Shown here in pieces: positions 38,401 through 45,944 of a stretch of DNA of 64,000 nt. This stretch comes from Achromobacter seleniivolatilans (lineage in GTDB: Bacteria; Pseudomonadota; Gammaproteobacteria; Burkholderiales; Burkholderiaceae_B). The notes below the pieces were generated by a model that saw only the letters and a program-made list of their open reading frames with translations, was not told the origin of the DNA and searched no databases. How positions within the stretch are numbered: the first letter of the stretch is position 1; every line of letters starts with the position of its first letter. Location: positions 5,642,001 to 5,706,000 of the forward strand of contig NZ_CP132976.1 in the NCBI RefSeq assembly GCF_030864005.1. The letters are read 5' to 3'. Made by a program: the position numbers and the translations under genes.

Positions 38401-40043
38401 ACGCGGGCGCTACGATCCGCTACACGTATTCCAACTCCACCATTACCGTGACGGGGGTTCCCAGCCAGCAGATGGGCGGTCTGGTGGGGCTGAATATCAG
38501 CGGGGGCGTGATTGCGAATTCGTTCTGGAATGCGGACGCTTTCGCGGGCGCCGGCAACAACACGGCTGGTGCACAAGGCCAGACCCTGGCCGCGCTCAAG
38601 CAGCTGTCCACGTTCGTGAACGACGGATGGGACATCGACAACGTCGGAGGTACCGGCAAGGCCTGGCGCATGTATGAGGGCTATGACACGCCCTTGCTGC
38701 GCGTCTACCTGAAACCCGTGACGGTCAGCTTGGCCGATAAGGTCTATGACGGCCAGGCAGGCGGCGGCGGTTATCAGAGCTCGATCAACAACGCGCAGCT
38801 TGATGGCGCGCTGACGTTCACCACCAACTCGAAGAATGCGGGTCAGTACAGCCAGGCGGACGGCACGCTGACGGTGACGGGCAACCTGTATTCGGGCCAG
38901 CGCGGCTACGACATCTCGTACGGTGACGGCTTGGCGATGACGATTTCGAAGAAAGGGTTGATCGCTGATTACAGCGTGGCCAGCAAGGTATACGACGGCA
39001 CCGACAACGCCGGCGTGCAGGTGTCGAACTTGGATGGGCTGATCGGATCGGACGACGTGTCCGCGTCGGCCAACGGAAAGTTCCAGGACAAGAACGCGGG
39101 TAATGGAAAGCAAGTGTCTATCAGCGGCATTGGGCTGTCTGGCGACGATGCTGGCAACTACTTCATTACGAATAGTTCGGCGACGGCGCAAGCGGACATC
39201 GCCCGCGCAAGCATTGTCGGCAACATTACGGCTGACGGAAAAATCTACGATGGCACGACCACCGCTACCACGACGGGCACGCTGTATGGCGCAGTCAGTG
39301 GCGACGCGTTGACGTTCACGACCAGTGGCAGTTTTGCGGATCAGAACGCGGGCCAGAGCAAAGACGTGAACGTGAAAGGCAAGCTCACGGGCGACGATGC
39401 GCGCAACTACGACATCACCCTGAACGCGACGACCACCGCGAACATAGACCGGCGCGCGATCTCTGTCGCCGCCGACGACAAGAGCAAGGGTGTGGGCGAA
39501 GTGGACCCTGCGCTGACGTGGCGTCTGGTCCAAGGCAACCTGATCGGCGAGGACGCGTTGCAAGGCTCGTTGAGCCGCGCGCCGGGCGAGACGGCCGGCC
39601 GGTATGTCATTGGCGCCAACGGTCTGAATAACAGCAACTATCGGATCACCGCGCTGGACGGCATGTTTACGATCAACGGACCGAGGACGCCCGACAGCTG
39701 GACGCCGCCTACCAACCCTGGTGTTCCCGCGACGCCAGGCGACACCGTTATGCCCACTCCACCCGCCAACGGCCCGGCGGCAGCGTCAGATGAGCGCCGC
39801 AATTCGGCGGTAACCGCAGCGCAGTGGATGCAGGCTTCCATCACGTCCGTGAACGCCAATCCCCCTGCGCTGAGTGGCGATCTGGCTTTTGTGCCCGTGA
39901 CGTCTGGCGAGTCTGGCACGAACGCGCCGGGCGCTGGCGCTGGCGCTGGGCAGGGCGCGCGCAGCGTGCAAGGCCCGGCACAGGTGCTGGTCATTGACGG
40001 CGGCATCCGTTTGCCTGATGGCGTAATCCAGGGCGGCATCTGA
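35490..40043 (+). CDS. TpsA filamentous-haemagglutinin-like adhesin with GLUG and YDG repeats
   Basis: A 1517-residue secreted protein. It has the extended signal peptide (ESPR: KPSLNHVYRLVWNDATGAYV, then basic RRKR and a hydrophobic core), a TPS domain (about 55-300, with VNPNGVVFTP and the NxNG/NPNG pairs needed for export), a GLUG-repeat region with at least eight GGLVG units (about 590-1000), three YDG domains (starting near 1078, 1165 and 1250 with KVYDG or KIYDG) and an MBG-like domain (about 1320-1397), then a Pro-rich linker and a C-terminal tail. This is a large surface adhesin exported by the adjacent TpsB. AGGA precedes the ATG. The 261 bases upstream (35229-35489) are AT-rich and hold no gene. 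Confidence 0.92.
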   Translation: MRKPSLNHVYRLVWNDATGAYVPVAEIASARRKRNASAGAVLSAALLLSGPALAADLPTGGQVVAGSGSISQTGTALTINQQSGKLAVDWQSFSIGKGNSVTFKQPGRDSVALNRVLGPDVSVIQGALNANGQVFLVNPNGVVFTPTAQVNVGGIVASTLNISTQDFLAGNYRFEGASGNAIINQGNITAAPGGSVALIAAKISNTGTVTADKGNVLLGAGSRVKLDLGGPVKIEVEQGAIDALIEQGGAIRADGGVVYLTAKAAGDLASTVINHTGITQARTLATGENGKIVLLGDMVNDRIAVGGTLDASAPTGGRGGFVETSAAKVSVAAGALITTKAVSGQHGAWLIDPTDFTVSAGAGGNSDSGIGADTLAGNLENGSVELRTVASGAGAGNINVNAAVKWGANTKLTLSAHGDIAINAPITATGAQAGLVLNHGGYQQNGVAAAGSDYSVSAPVTLSGAGATLQINGQDYTLIHTLQDAAQHLGATNNGFYALAQDLDLSGNVFTSAVVPYFNSTLAGMGHTISNLSIVGNSDNAGLFKTVGVDGLIRDVALTRVTVTGGSETGMLAGINMGTLRNTSATGNVTGDSFLGGLVGHNAGTIVNSYASGFVTSSTNGFALGGLVGSNGPTGFLTNVYATVDVSEANSDIGGLVGINQGSIKNAYASGNVTAGGPLRLAVGGLVGTAQAGSSITNAYASGRVIGSVMTGGLVGMVSGSSTITNSQWDLLTTGQNLAVGGGGGMSQTNVSSVNGSYAHTAYDKLGTWSLVAGTSDVWVAKDAAGKAQWIMIEGQTRPFLASEYSTGIGNDHQLQLMAYDRTGHYFLTRDFNAAPRGMWADGGFMPVGDVDNQFSGSLDGQGRTITGLVINRGGQAQVGVFGVIGAAGAVKDVGLMDTTIQGGSAVGALAGTNYGALSGVYAINNYLVANTTLGGLVGYNRGSIINAYTTGALFASNNPTPVGGLVGINNAGATIRYTYSNSTITVTGVPSQQMGGLVGLNISGGVIANSFWNADAFAGAGNNTAGAQGQTLAALKQLSTFVNDGWDIDNVGGTGKAWRMYEGYDTPLLRVYLKPVTVSLADKVYDGQAGGGGYQSSINNAQLDGALTFTTNSKNAGQYSQADGTLTVTGNLYSGQRGYDISYGDGLAMTISKKGLIADYSVASKVYDGTDNAGVQVSNLDGLIGSDDVSASANGKFQDKNAGNGKQVSISGIGLSGDDAGNYFITNSSATAQADIARASIVGNITADGKIYDGTTTATTTGTLYGAVSGDALTFTTSGSFADQNAGQSKDVNVKGKLTGDDARNYDITLNATTTANIDRRAISVAADDKSKGVGEVDPALTWRLVQGNLIGEDALQGSLSRAPGETAGRYVIGANGLNNSNYRITALDGMFTINGPRTPDSWTPPTNPGVPATPGDTVMPTPPANGPAAASDERRNSAVTAAQWMQASITSVNANPPALSGDLAFVPVTSGESGTNAPGAGAGAGQGARSVQGPAQVLVIDGGIRLPDGVIQGGI

Positions 40044-40050
40044 TTCCAGC

Positions 40051-40123
40051 CGCCTGATCAGGCGAGTCCTTCCATTCTTGACAGACAGGCGCCCCACGTC
40101 CTTTGCGATCGCGGGCGTCTGTC
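40051..40123 (+). other. two inverted repeats between tpsA and tpsB
   Basis: A perfect 14-base palindrome CGCCTGATCAGGCG (40051-40064) and an 11-bp stem with one G-U pair, GACAGGCGCCC/GGGCGTCTGTC (40084-40094 and 40113-40123), lie in the 105-base gap. Neither has a T tract, so they are not clear terminators; they could adjust the ratio of adhesin to exporter mRNA. Confidence 0.4.
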
Positions 40124-40148
40124 ATGAAAACCTGAATCACATACGATC

Positions 40149-41816
40149 ATGACGTTTGCATTGTTTACCGCTCGACCGCGCCAACTGGTATTGGCGCTTG
40201 CCGCACTCTTGCCGGCCGCAGCCCCCGCCTGGGCCCAACAAATCCCTAACGCTGGCCGCATTCTCCAAGAGCAGGCGCCAGAACCCCAGCCGCCCGCGCC
40301 GTCGCCGTCGTTGAATCTGGATAGCCCCATTCCCGGAACGGCCGCACCCGGCGGCGCGCAGGCTCGCGTATCGCGCATCGACCTGACAGGCAACCACGCC
40401 TATACGCAAGAGCAATTGCTGGCCTTGCTGGGCAGCTATCAGGACAAGACATACGACCTGGCTGGTATGCAAGAGCTTGCCAACACGCTCACGCGCTATT
40501 ACCGCGATGCAGGTTATCCCTTCGCTCGCGTCTACCTGCCCGCGCAAGGTTTGGAGAACGGCGTGTTGCGTTTGCAAGTCGTCGAAGGCCGTTACGGTCA
40601 GGTCAAGGCTGAAGGCGATGCCGCACTGGCGGCAAAGGCGCAGGCTTACTTGGACCCGCTAAAGACGGGCGGCGTGATTGAAAGCGCGCCCCTGGAACGC
40701 GCGGCGCTCTTGCTGTCGGACCTGCCCGGCGTCACGGTCAGCCCCATTGTCCGCCCCGGTCAGGAAATGGGCACGGGGGATCTGGCGGTGCAAGTTGAAC
40801 GCGGTGACCGCGTCAATGGCAGTGTTGGTCTGGACAACCAGGGCAACCGGTACACCGGTCAATATCGCGCCAACGCCGCGCTGGCGATCAACAGCCCCTT
40901 CATGTTGGGCGACCAGATTACGCTGCGCGCACAACGCACCAGCGAAAACCTGAACTACGGCGACGTGGGCTACAGCGCGCCGCTGGGCAGTTCCGGTTTG
41001 CGTGGCCGCATCGGCTATGGCTACACCGGCTACGAGCTGGGCAAGGAATTCAGCGACCTGGACGCGCATGGCAGCGCGCGTGTCGCCAGTGTGGGCTTGA
41101 GCTATCCCTTGATCCGCTCGCAAAGCCGAAACCTGACGATAGGCGTCGATTTCTTGCACAAGAAGCTGCGCGATGATTACCGCGCCGCTGACATCGTCCA
41201 AGACAAGTTCAGCAACAGCGTGCCGATTGCCGCGCAGTTCGATGTGCGTGACAGTTTGGGCGGGGGCGGTTTGACGTATGGCGCGCTGAGCTGGACGCCG
41301 GGCACCTTGAAGCTGGACGGCAAGCTTGCCGCAGCCGACAGCCTGAGCGCCCAGTCAGCTGGCCATTACAGCAAGCTGAACCTGGACATTGCGCGTCTGC
41401 AATCCGTGTCTTCACGCTGGACGGTCTTTGGCCGCTTTAGCGGTCAATGGACCAACGACAACCTGGACTCCTCGGAAGACTTTGGGCTGGGCGGTCCGGC
41501 AGGCGTGCGCGCCTATCCCGTGGGCGAAGGCTACGGAGACCGGGGCTGGTTGACGCAACTGGAAGTGCGATACGCGGCGGGCGCGGTCACGCCTTTTGCG
41601 TTTTATGACGCGGGCCGTGTGCAGATCTCGGCCCACCCCTGGCAGGCGGGCGACAACTTCCGCGCTGTCGCGGGTGCGGGCGTGGGCGCCCGAGTTGCGG
41701 TGGCGGGCTGGCGTGGCGAAGCCACGGTGGCTTGGCGCACCGATGGCGGCGCCCCTCAATCGGATAGCAGGGACCACAAACCCCTGTTTTGGATAAGCGC
41801 GCAGTACGTGTTCTAA
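40149..41816 (+). CDS. TpsB outer-membrane transporter (FhaC/ShlB family)
   Basis: A 555-residue Omp85-superfamily protein that exports the TpsA adhesin across the outer membrane. It has a signal peptide (about 1-28, ending PAWAQ), two POTRA domains (about 70-220, with ARVSRIDLTGNHAYTQEQLL and YPFARVYLPAQGLENGVLRL) and a 16-strand barrel with the conserved DNQGNRYTGQYR strand, the loop-6 motif VRAYPVGEGYGDRG, and a terminal WISAQYVF. The proline-rich segment after the signal is typical of FhaC-like linkers. Gene order tpsA-tpsB is shared with several Burkholderiales systems. A strong terminator follows. Confidence 0.94.
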   Translation: MTFALFTARPRQLVLALAALLPAAAPAWAQQIPNAGRILQEQAPEPQPPAPSPSLNLDSPIPGTAAPGGAQARVSRIDLTGNHAYTQEQLLALLGSYQDKTYDLAGMQELANTLTRYYRDAGYPFARVYLPAQGLENGVLRLQVVEGRYGQVKAEGDAALAAKAQAYLDPLKTGGVIESAPLERAALLLSDLPGVTVSPIVRPGQEMGTGDLAVQVERGDRVNGSVGLDNQGNRYTGQYRANAALAINSPFMLGDQITLRAQRTSENLNYGDVGYSAPLGSSGLRGRIGYGYTGYELGKEFSDLDAHGSARVASVGLSYPLIRSQSRNLTIGVDFLHKKLRDDYRAADIVQDKFSNSVPIAAQFDVRDSLGGGGLTYGALSWTPGTLKLDGKLAAADSLSAQSAGHYSKLNLDIARLQSVSSRWTVFGRFSGQWTNDNLDSSEDFGLGGPAGVRAYPVGEGYGDRGWLTQLEVRYAAGAVTPFAFYDAGRVQISAHPWQAGDNFRAVAGAGVGARVAVAGWRGEATVAWRTDGGAPQSDSRDHKPLFWISAQYVF

Positions 41817-41833
41817 GCGGGCGCGCCGGCTTG

Positions 41834-41866
41834 GCCCCTATCTTCTAGAGATAGGGGCTTTTTTTT
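41834..41866 (+). terminator. rho-independent terminator of the tpsAB unit
   Basis: A 9-bp stem GCCCCTATC/GATAGGGGC (41834-41842 and 41850-41858) with a 7-base loop, followed by eight T residues. Confidence 0.88.
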
Positions 41867-41963
41867 GCGCTTTGAAATTGCCGTACCGTATCCGTGAAAT
41901 TCTGGATGTTCCGCCGCGAAAGCCGTCGATACACTGATCCACCGCCCCTATAACGAGAAACCC

Positions 41964-43499
41964 ATGAGACATTTCTTTCCCGCCCTGGGAACTGCCCTTG
42001 CTCTGTCGCTGTGCGCGCACGCCGCCTTTGCCCAGCAGGCCCCGGCCGCTGCCGTGCCACGTGATCCATTCTTCTGGCTGGGCGAGATCAACAAGGCCAC
42101 CGCGGTGATCAATACCGACGAAGGGTTGCTGGATAAGACCATGGCGCCGCGTCTGGCGGCGGGCGTGGCCAAGGTCATTCATGACGGCAATCAGCCGGGC
42201 GCCAAGCGTCCAGCCAGCGTCATTACCTTTGAACCGCTGCTGATCAAGGCGGCGGGTGAAGACGTGACCCTGCTGCACGCGGGCCGTTCCAGCCAGGATA
42301 TGCACGCGACCTACCGCAGCGCCATCCTGCGCGACAAGCTGCTGGAGCTGGCGGATCAATTGAACAAGACGTCTACGACGCTGGTTGAACTGGCGGGTAA
42401 GCACGCGGGCACGATCGTGCCGAACTACACCAATGGCGTAGCCGCCCAACCCAACAGCTATGGTCATTACCTGCTGGGTCAGGCTGCGGGTCTGGCGCGT
42501 GATGCCCAGCGCATCCGCGAGGCCTATGTCCGCATCGACCGCTCTCCCATGGGCACCACGGTGCTAAACGGCACCAGCTGGCCGCTGGACCGCAAGCGTA
42601 TGGCAACTTATCTGGGTTTCGAGGCGCTGGTGGACAACGCGTACGACGCGTCGCAGATTTCATCCATGGACCAGCCGGTTGAAGTCGCCTCTATCGTGAC
42701 CAGCATCGCGCTGCGCACGGGAAACTTTGTTGAAGATGTCATGACGCAGTACGCGCAATCGCGTCCGTGGATTCTCTTGGAAGAAGGCGGCGGCAACACC
42801 TATGTTTCCAGCGCCATGCCGCAGAAGCGCAATCCGGGTTTGCTGAACGACACGCGCAGCGACGCCTCTACGGCGGTGACTTTGGCGATGGGGCCCGTCA
42901 TCCAGACGCACAACATCACTCCGGGCATGAGCGACCCCAAGGACGTCAAGCAGAACTCGGCCATGGTGGATAGCGGCATCTCGGCGCTCAAGCGCTGGGA
43001 CCGCGTGCTGAAGGCCATGGTCATCAGCCCGGACCGCGCGCTGGAGGAGCTCAATAGCGATTGGACTGCGTCGCAAGAGCTGGCCGATGTGTTGATGCGC
43101 AAGTACAAGCTGCCGTTTCGCGATGGCCATCATTTCGCGTCGGAAATCGTGACGTACGCCAAGACCAACAACATCAAGCCGCTGGACTTCCCGTATGAGC
43201 AGGCCCGCCGTATCTATGCGGACGCTTTAAAGGGCTCGAAGTACGGCACCGAACTGCCGATGAGCGAAGCGGAATTCCGTTCGACCTTGGACCCGGTGGC
43301 GATCGTAAACAACCGTGCAACCAGTGGCGGGCCGCAACCCAAGGAGATGGACCGCATGCTGAAAGAGGCGCGCGAGCAGTTGGCGGCTCAAGGCAAGTGG
43401 ATCTCGGAGCGCCGCGATCACATCAATCAATCGCTGGCCGGCTTGGATAAGCAGTTCGACGCGCTGGTGGCGAGTGCGCCGAAGGACAAGGCGCAGTAG
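41964..43499 (+). CDS. signal-peptide-bearing lyase of the argininosuccinate lyase/fumarase superfamily
   Basis: A 511-residue enzyme with a clear N-terminal Sec signal (residues 1-24, ending AAFAQ) in front of a complete ASL/fumarase-fold protein. The first signature is LHAGRSSQDMHAT (105-117), a blend of the ASL pattern GRSRND and the SQD pattern of cycloisomerase-type members. The catalytic serine loop is SSAMPQKRNPGLLNDTRSDA (about 282-301). These residues suggest an intact elimination active site, but a periplasmic location is unusual for this cytoplasmic family. It would cleave a succinyl-type or related adduct; the substrate is not known. It is a single gene between the tpsAB terminator and a convergent LysR gene. 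Confidence 0.85.
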   Translation: MRHFFPALGTALALSLCAHAAFAQQAPAAAVPRDPFFWLGEINKATAVINTDEGLLDKTMAPRLAAGVAKVIHDGNQPGAKRPASVITFEPLLIKAAGEDVTLLHAGRSSQDMHATYRSAILRDKLLELADQLNKTSTTLVELAGKHAGTIVPNYTNGVAAQPNSYGHYLLGQAAGLARDAQRIREAYVRIDRSPMGTTVLNGTSWPLDRKRMATYLGFEALVDNAYDASQISSMDQPVEVASIVTSIALRTGNFVEDVMTQYAQSRPWILLEEGGGNTYVSSAMPQKRNPGLLNDTRSDASTAVTLAMGPVIQTHNITPGMSDPKDVKQNSAMVDSGISALKRWDRVLKAMVISPDRALEELNSDWTASQELADVLMRKYKLPFRDGHHFASEIVTYAKTNNIKPLDFPYEQARRIYADALKGSKYGTELPMSEAEFRSTLDPVAIVNNRATSGGPQPKEMDRMLKEAREQLAAQGKWISERRDHINQSLAGLDKQFDALVASAPKDKAQ

Positions 43500-43512
43500 G
43501 CCCTGGCGGGCA

Positions 43513-44400
43513 TCATCGGCATCCATCCAACACGCATCCGCGTAGCCAGCGATGCGCGGCATCGCCATCCATACGCGGGTGCCAAAGCATGGAAACCGTG
43601 AACGCGGGCATCGCGAAGGGCAGGGGGAACGCAAGCATGCCTGCGCGCATGCTTTCGGTGTGGCGTTCGGGGACGGTGGCGATGAGGTCCGATGCCCGCG
43701 CCAACGCCAGCGCGGTGGAAAAACCGCCGGCAATGGTGGCGATGCCGCGTTCGCGCCCAAGCGCTAGCAAGGCATCGTCGATGGGCCCTTTGTCCTGCCC
43801 GCGACGCGATACCAGAATGTGGCGGGCAGCCGCGTAGCGCGCCAGCGTGACCCTGCTGCCGCAAAGCGGATGTTCATCGCGCATGACCCCGATCAAGCGG
43901 TCCTTAAACAGGGCGCGGGTTCGCAGCTCCGGGCTGGCGTCATCGCCGACGACTCCGGTTTCCAGATCAACAGCGCCTTCCCGCAGAAGGGCGCTGTTCT
44001 TATCGGTCTTTTGCACAAAGCGCAGCCGCACGCCTGGCGCTTCGGCACCGATACGGGCAAGCAGGCCTGGCCCGAAGGTCTCCGCGAAACCGTCGCTGGA
44101 ACGCAGCGTGAAGGTGCGCGCCAATTGCTTCAGATTGAGTTGCTCCGCTGGCCGTAGCACGGCCTCTACGTCTTGCACCAGAGCGCCAACCCGGTCACGC
44201 AGCTCCAGTGCCCGAGGCGTGGGCACCAGGCCGCGCCCCGCCCGCACCAGTAGCGGATCGCCCGTGGTGTCGCGCAGGCGCGCCAGCGCCCGGCTCATGG
44301 CGGAGGGACTCAGGCGCAAACGGCGCGCGGCGCCCGCGACGCTGCCTTCGGCAAGCAGCGCGTTCAAGGTAAGCAACAGGTTCAGGTCGGGCATGGACAT
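43513..44400 (-). CDS. LysR-family transcriptional regulator
   Basis: A 295-residue LTTR with an N-terminal winged HTH (about 5-65: LNLLLTLNALLAEGSVAGAA, then RRLRLSPSAMSRALARLRD) and a C-terminal periplasmic-binding-like effector domain (about 90-290). It is divergent from an MFS exporter gene across a 128-base gap, the usual arrangement when a LysR protein controls the neighbouring transporter. It also converges on the exported lyase gene with only 13 bases between the stops. The effector is unknown. Confidence 0.91.
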   Translation of the reverse strand: MSMPDLNLLLTLNALLAEGSVAGAARRLRLSPSAMSRALARLRDTTGDPLLVRAGRGLVPTPRALELRDRVGALVQDVEAVLRPAEQLNLKQLARTFTLRSSDGFAETFGPGLLARIGAEAPGVRLRFVQKTDKNSALLREGAVDLETGVVGDDASPELRTRALFKDRLIGVMRDEHPLCGSRVTLARYAAARHILVSRRGQDKGPIDDALLALGRERGIATIAGGFSTALALARASDLIATVPERHTESMRAGMLAFPLPFAMPAFTVSMLWHPRMDGDAAHRWLRGCVLDGCR

Positions 44401-44528
44401 GGCGCAAACGTAGCACGTCTGTATTGGGATGTGGCGTCTGGTGCAGGTATTCAGTGCAAATGCTGCGTCTTCCGCCAGCTGTCGTTCACGCCTACGCTGT
44501 GATATCCCTTCTTATACCGCATCGATCC

Positions 44529-45944
44529 GTGACCTCTTCAGACATCACCCCGTCGTCCTCCCGCGCAACCGGCGCTTTGCTGGCCTGCCTGTCGCTAGCC
44601 ATGCTGTTGCCGTCCTTGGGGACCAGCATTGCCAACGTTGGCCTGCCGGCCATGGCGCAGGCATTCAATGCGCCATTTCACGATGTGCAGTGGGTGGTGC
44701 TGGCCTATCTGCTGGCGATCACAACCTTGATCGTCAGTGTGGGCCGTTTGGGTGACCTGATCGGACGCCGCCGATTGATGCTGATGGGGATTGGACTGTT
44801 CACCATCGCGTCCATCGCGAGCGGGTTGGCGTCCAGCCTGTGGCCCCTGGTGGCGGCGCGGGCTGCGCAAGGCCTGGGCGCGGCGATCATGATGGCCCTG
44901 ACGATGGCATTCGTGGGTGACACCGTGCCGAAAGAGCGGGCGGGCAGCGTGATGGGTTTGCTGGGCACGATGTCGGCCATCGGGACGGCACTGGGGCCCA
45001 CGCTGGGTGGCCTGCTGATCGCAGGGCAAGGGTGGAGAGCCATTTTCTTGGTCAATGTGCCGTTGGGTGTGTTGGCGTTTGGGCTGGCGGTTGTGTACTT
45101 GCCTGCCGATCCGGCGCCGTCCAAAGGCGAGCGGGTACGCTTTGACAGCCGAGGCACCGTGGCGCTGGCGTTGACGCTTGCGGCCTATGCAATGGCCATG
45201 ACGATGGGGCGAGGCAGTGTGGGAGCGCTGAATGCCGCGCTGCTGGCAGCAGCGCTGGCCGGCGCTGCCCTGTTTGTGTGGATGCAATCGCGGACGGCGT
45301 ATCCGCTGATACGGCCGGTCATGTTGCGTAATCCGGTGTTGAGCGCAGGTTTGGTCATGAGCGTGCTGGTCGCCACCGTGATGATGGCAACCCTGGTGGT
45401 CGGACCGTTCTATCTGTCAGGCGGGCTTGGATTGGATGCCGCGCGCGTGGGCCTCGTGATGTCTTGCGGTCCGATCGTCGCCGCATTGACGGGCGTGCCC
45501 GCCGGCCGCTGCGTAGATCGCTACGGCGCCCAGCCGGTCCTGTTGATCGGGCTGGTTGCGATCATCGCTGGGTCGGTTCTTCTGCCCATCACGTCCGTCA
45601 GGTTTGGCGTGGCGGGTTATATCGGCGCGCTGACAACGATGACGGCGGGCTTTGCCCTCTTTCAAACTGCGAACAATACGTCCGTCATGGCGGACGTGGG
45701 CCGCGACCAGCGCGGCGCCATTTCGGGCTTGCTGAATCTGTCGCGCAATTTGGGTTTTATCACTGGCGCATCCGCGATGGGGGCGGTATTTGCAGCCGGG
45801 GCCGGGGCGGCGGACCTATTGGCCGCGCCGCCCGAAGCGCTGGCATCAGGCCTGCGCACGGCTTTTTGGGTTGCCGCAGGCCTCGTGTTGCTAGCTCTGG
45901 GCGTCGCGCTCAGGTTCAGAACGACACCATGTCCGCAGGGTTGA
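44529..45944 (+). CDS. MFS transporter, DHA2-type 14-TM drug exporter
   Basis: A 471-residue, strongly hydrophobic protein with about 14 membrane segments. Features of the EmrB/QacA branch are LDxx-like first helix GTSIANVGLPAMAQAF, motif A GRLGDLIGRRRLML and motif C in GTMSAIGTALGPTLGGLL. GTG 44529 is the preferred start because it places the usual short hydrophilic leader (TSSDITPSSSRATG) before helix 1; the frame runs open to 44424. The family exports lipophilic drugs and dyes with protons. The last 29 bases overlap the converging FAD oxidoreductase gene. Confidence 0.86.
   Translation: MTSSDITPSSSRATGALLACLSLAMLLPSLGTSIANVGLPAMAQAFNAPFHDVQWVVLAYLLAITTLIVSVGRLGDLIGRRRLMLMGIGLFTIASIASGLASSLWPLVAARAAQGLGAAIMMALTMAFVGDTVPKERAGSVMGLLGTMSAIGTALGPTLGGLLIAGQGWRAIFLVNVPLGVLAFGLAVVYLPADPAPSKGERVRFDSRGTVALALTLAAYAMAMTMGRGSVGALNAALLAAALAGAALFVWMQSRTAYPLIRPVMLRNPVLSAGLVMSVLVATVMMATLVVGPFYLSGGLGLDAARVGLVMSCGPIVAALTGVPAGRCVDRYGAQPVLLIGLVAIIAGSVLLPITSVRFGVAGYIGALTTMTAGFALFQTANNTSVMADVGRDQRGAISGLLNLSRNLGFITGASAMGAVFAAGAGAADLLAAPPEALASGLRTAFWVAAGLVLLALGVALRFRTTPCPQG

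Noticed and set aside
37276..38530. Regularly spaced GGTCTGGTnGGC-like repeats suggesting a CRISPR or DNA repeat array
   Set aside because: They are in frame and encode GLUG protein repeats; spacers are not unique inserts and there is no cas gene.
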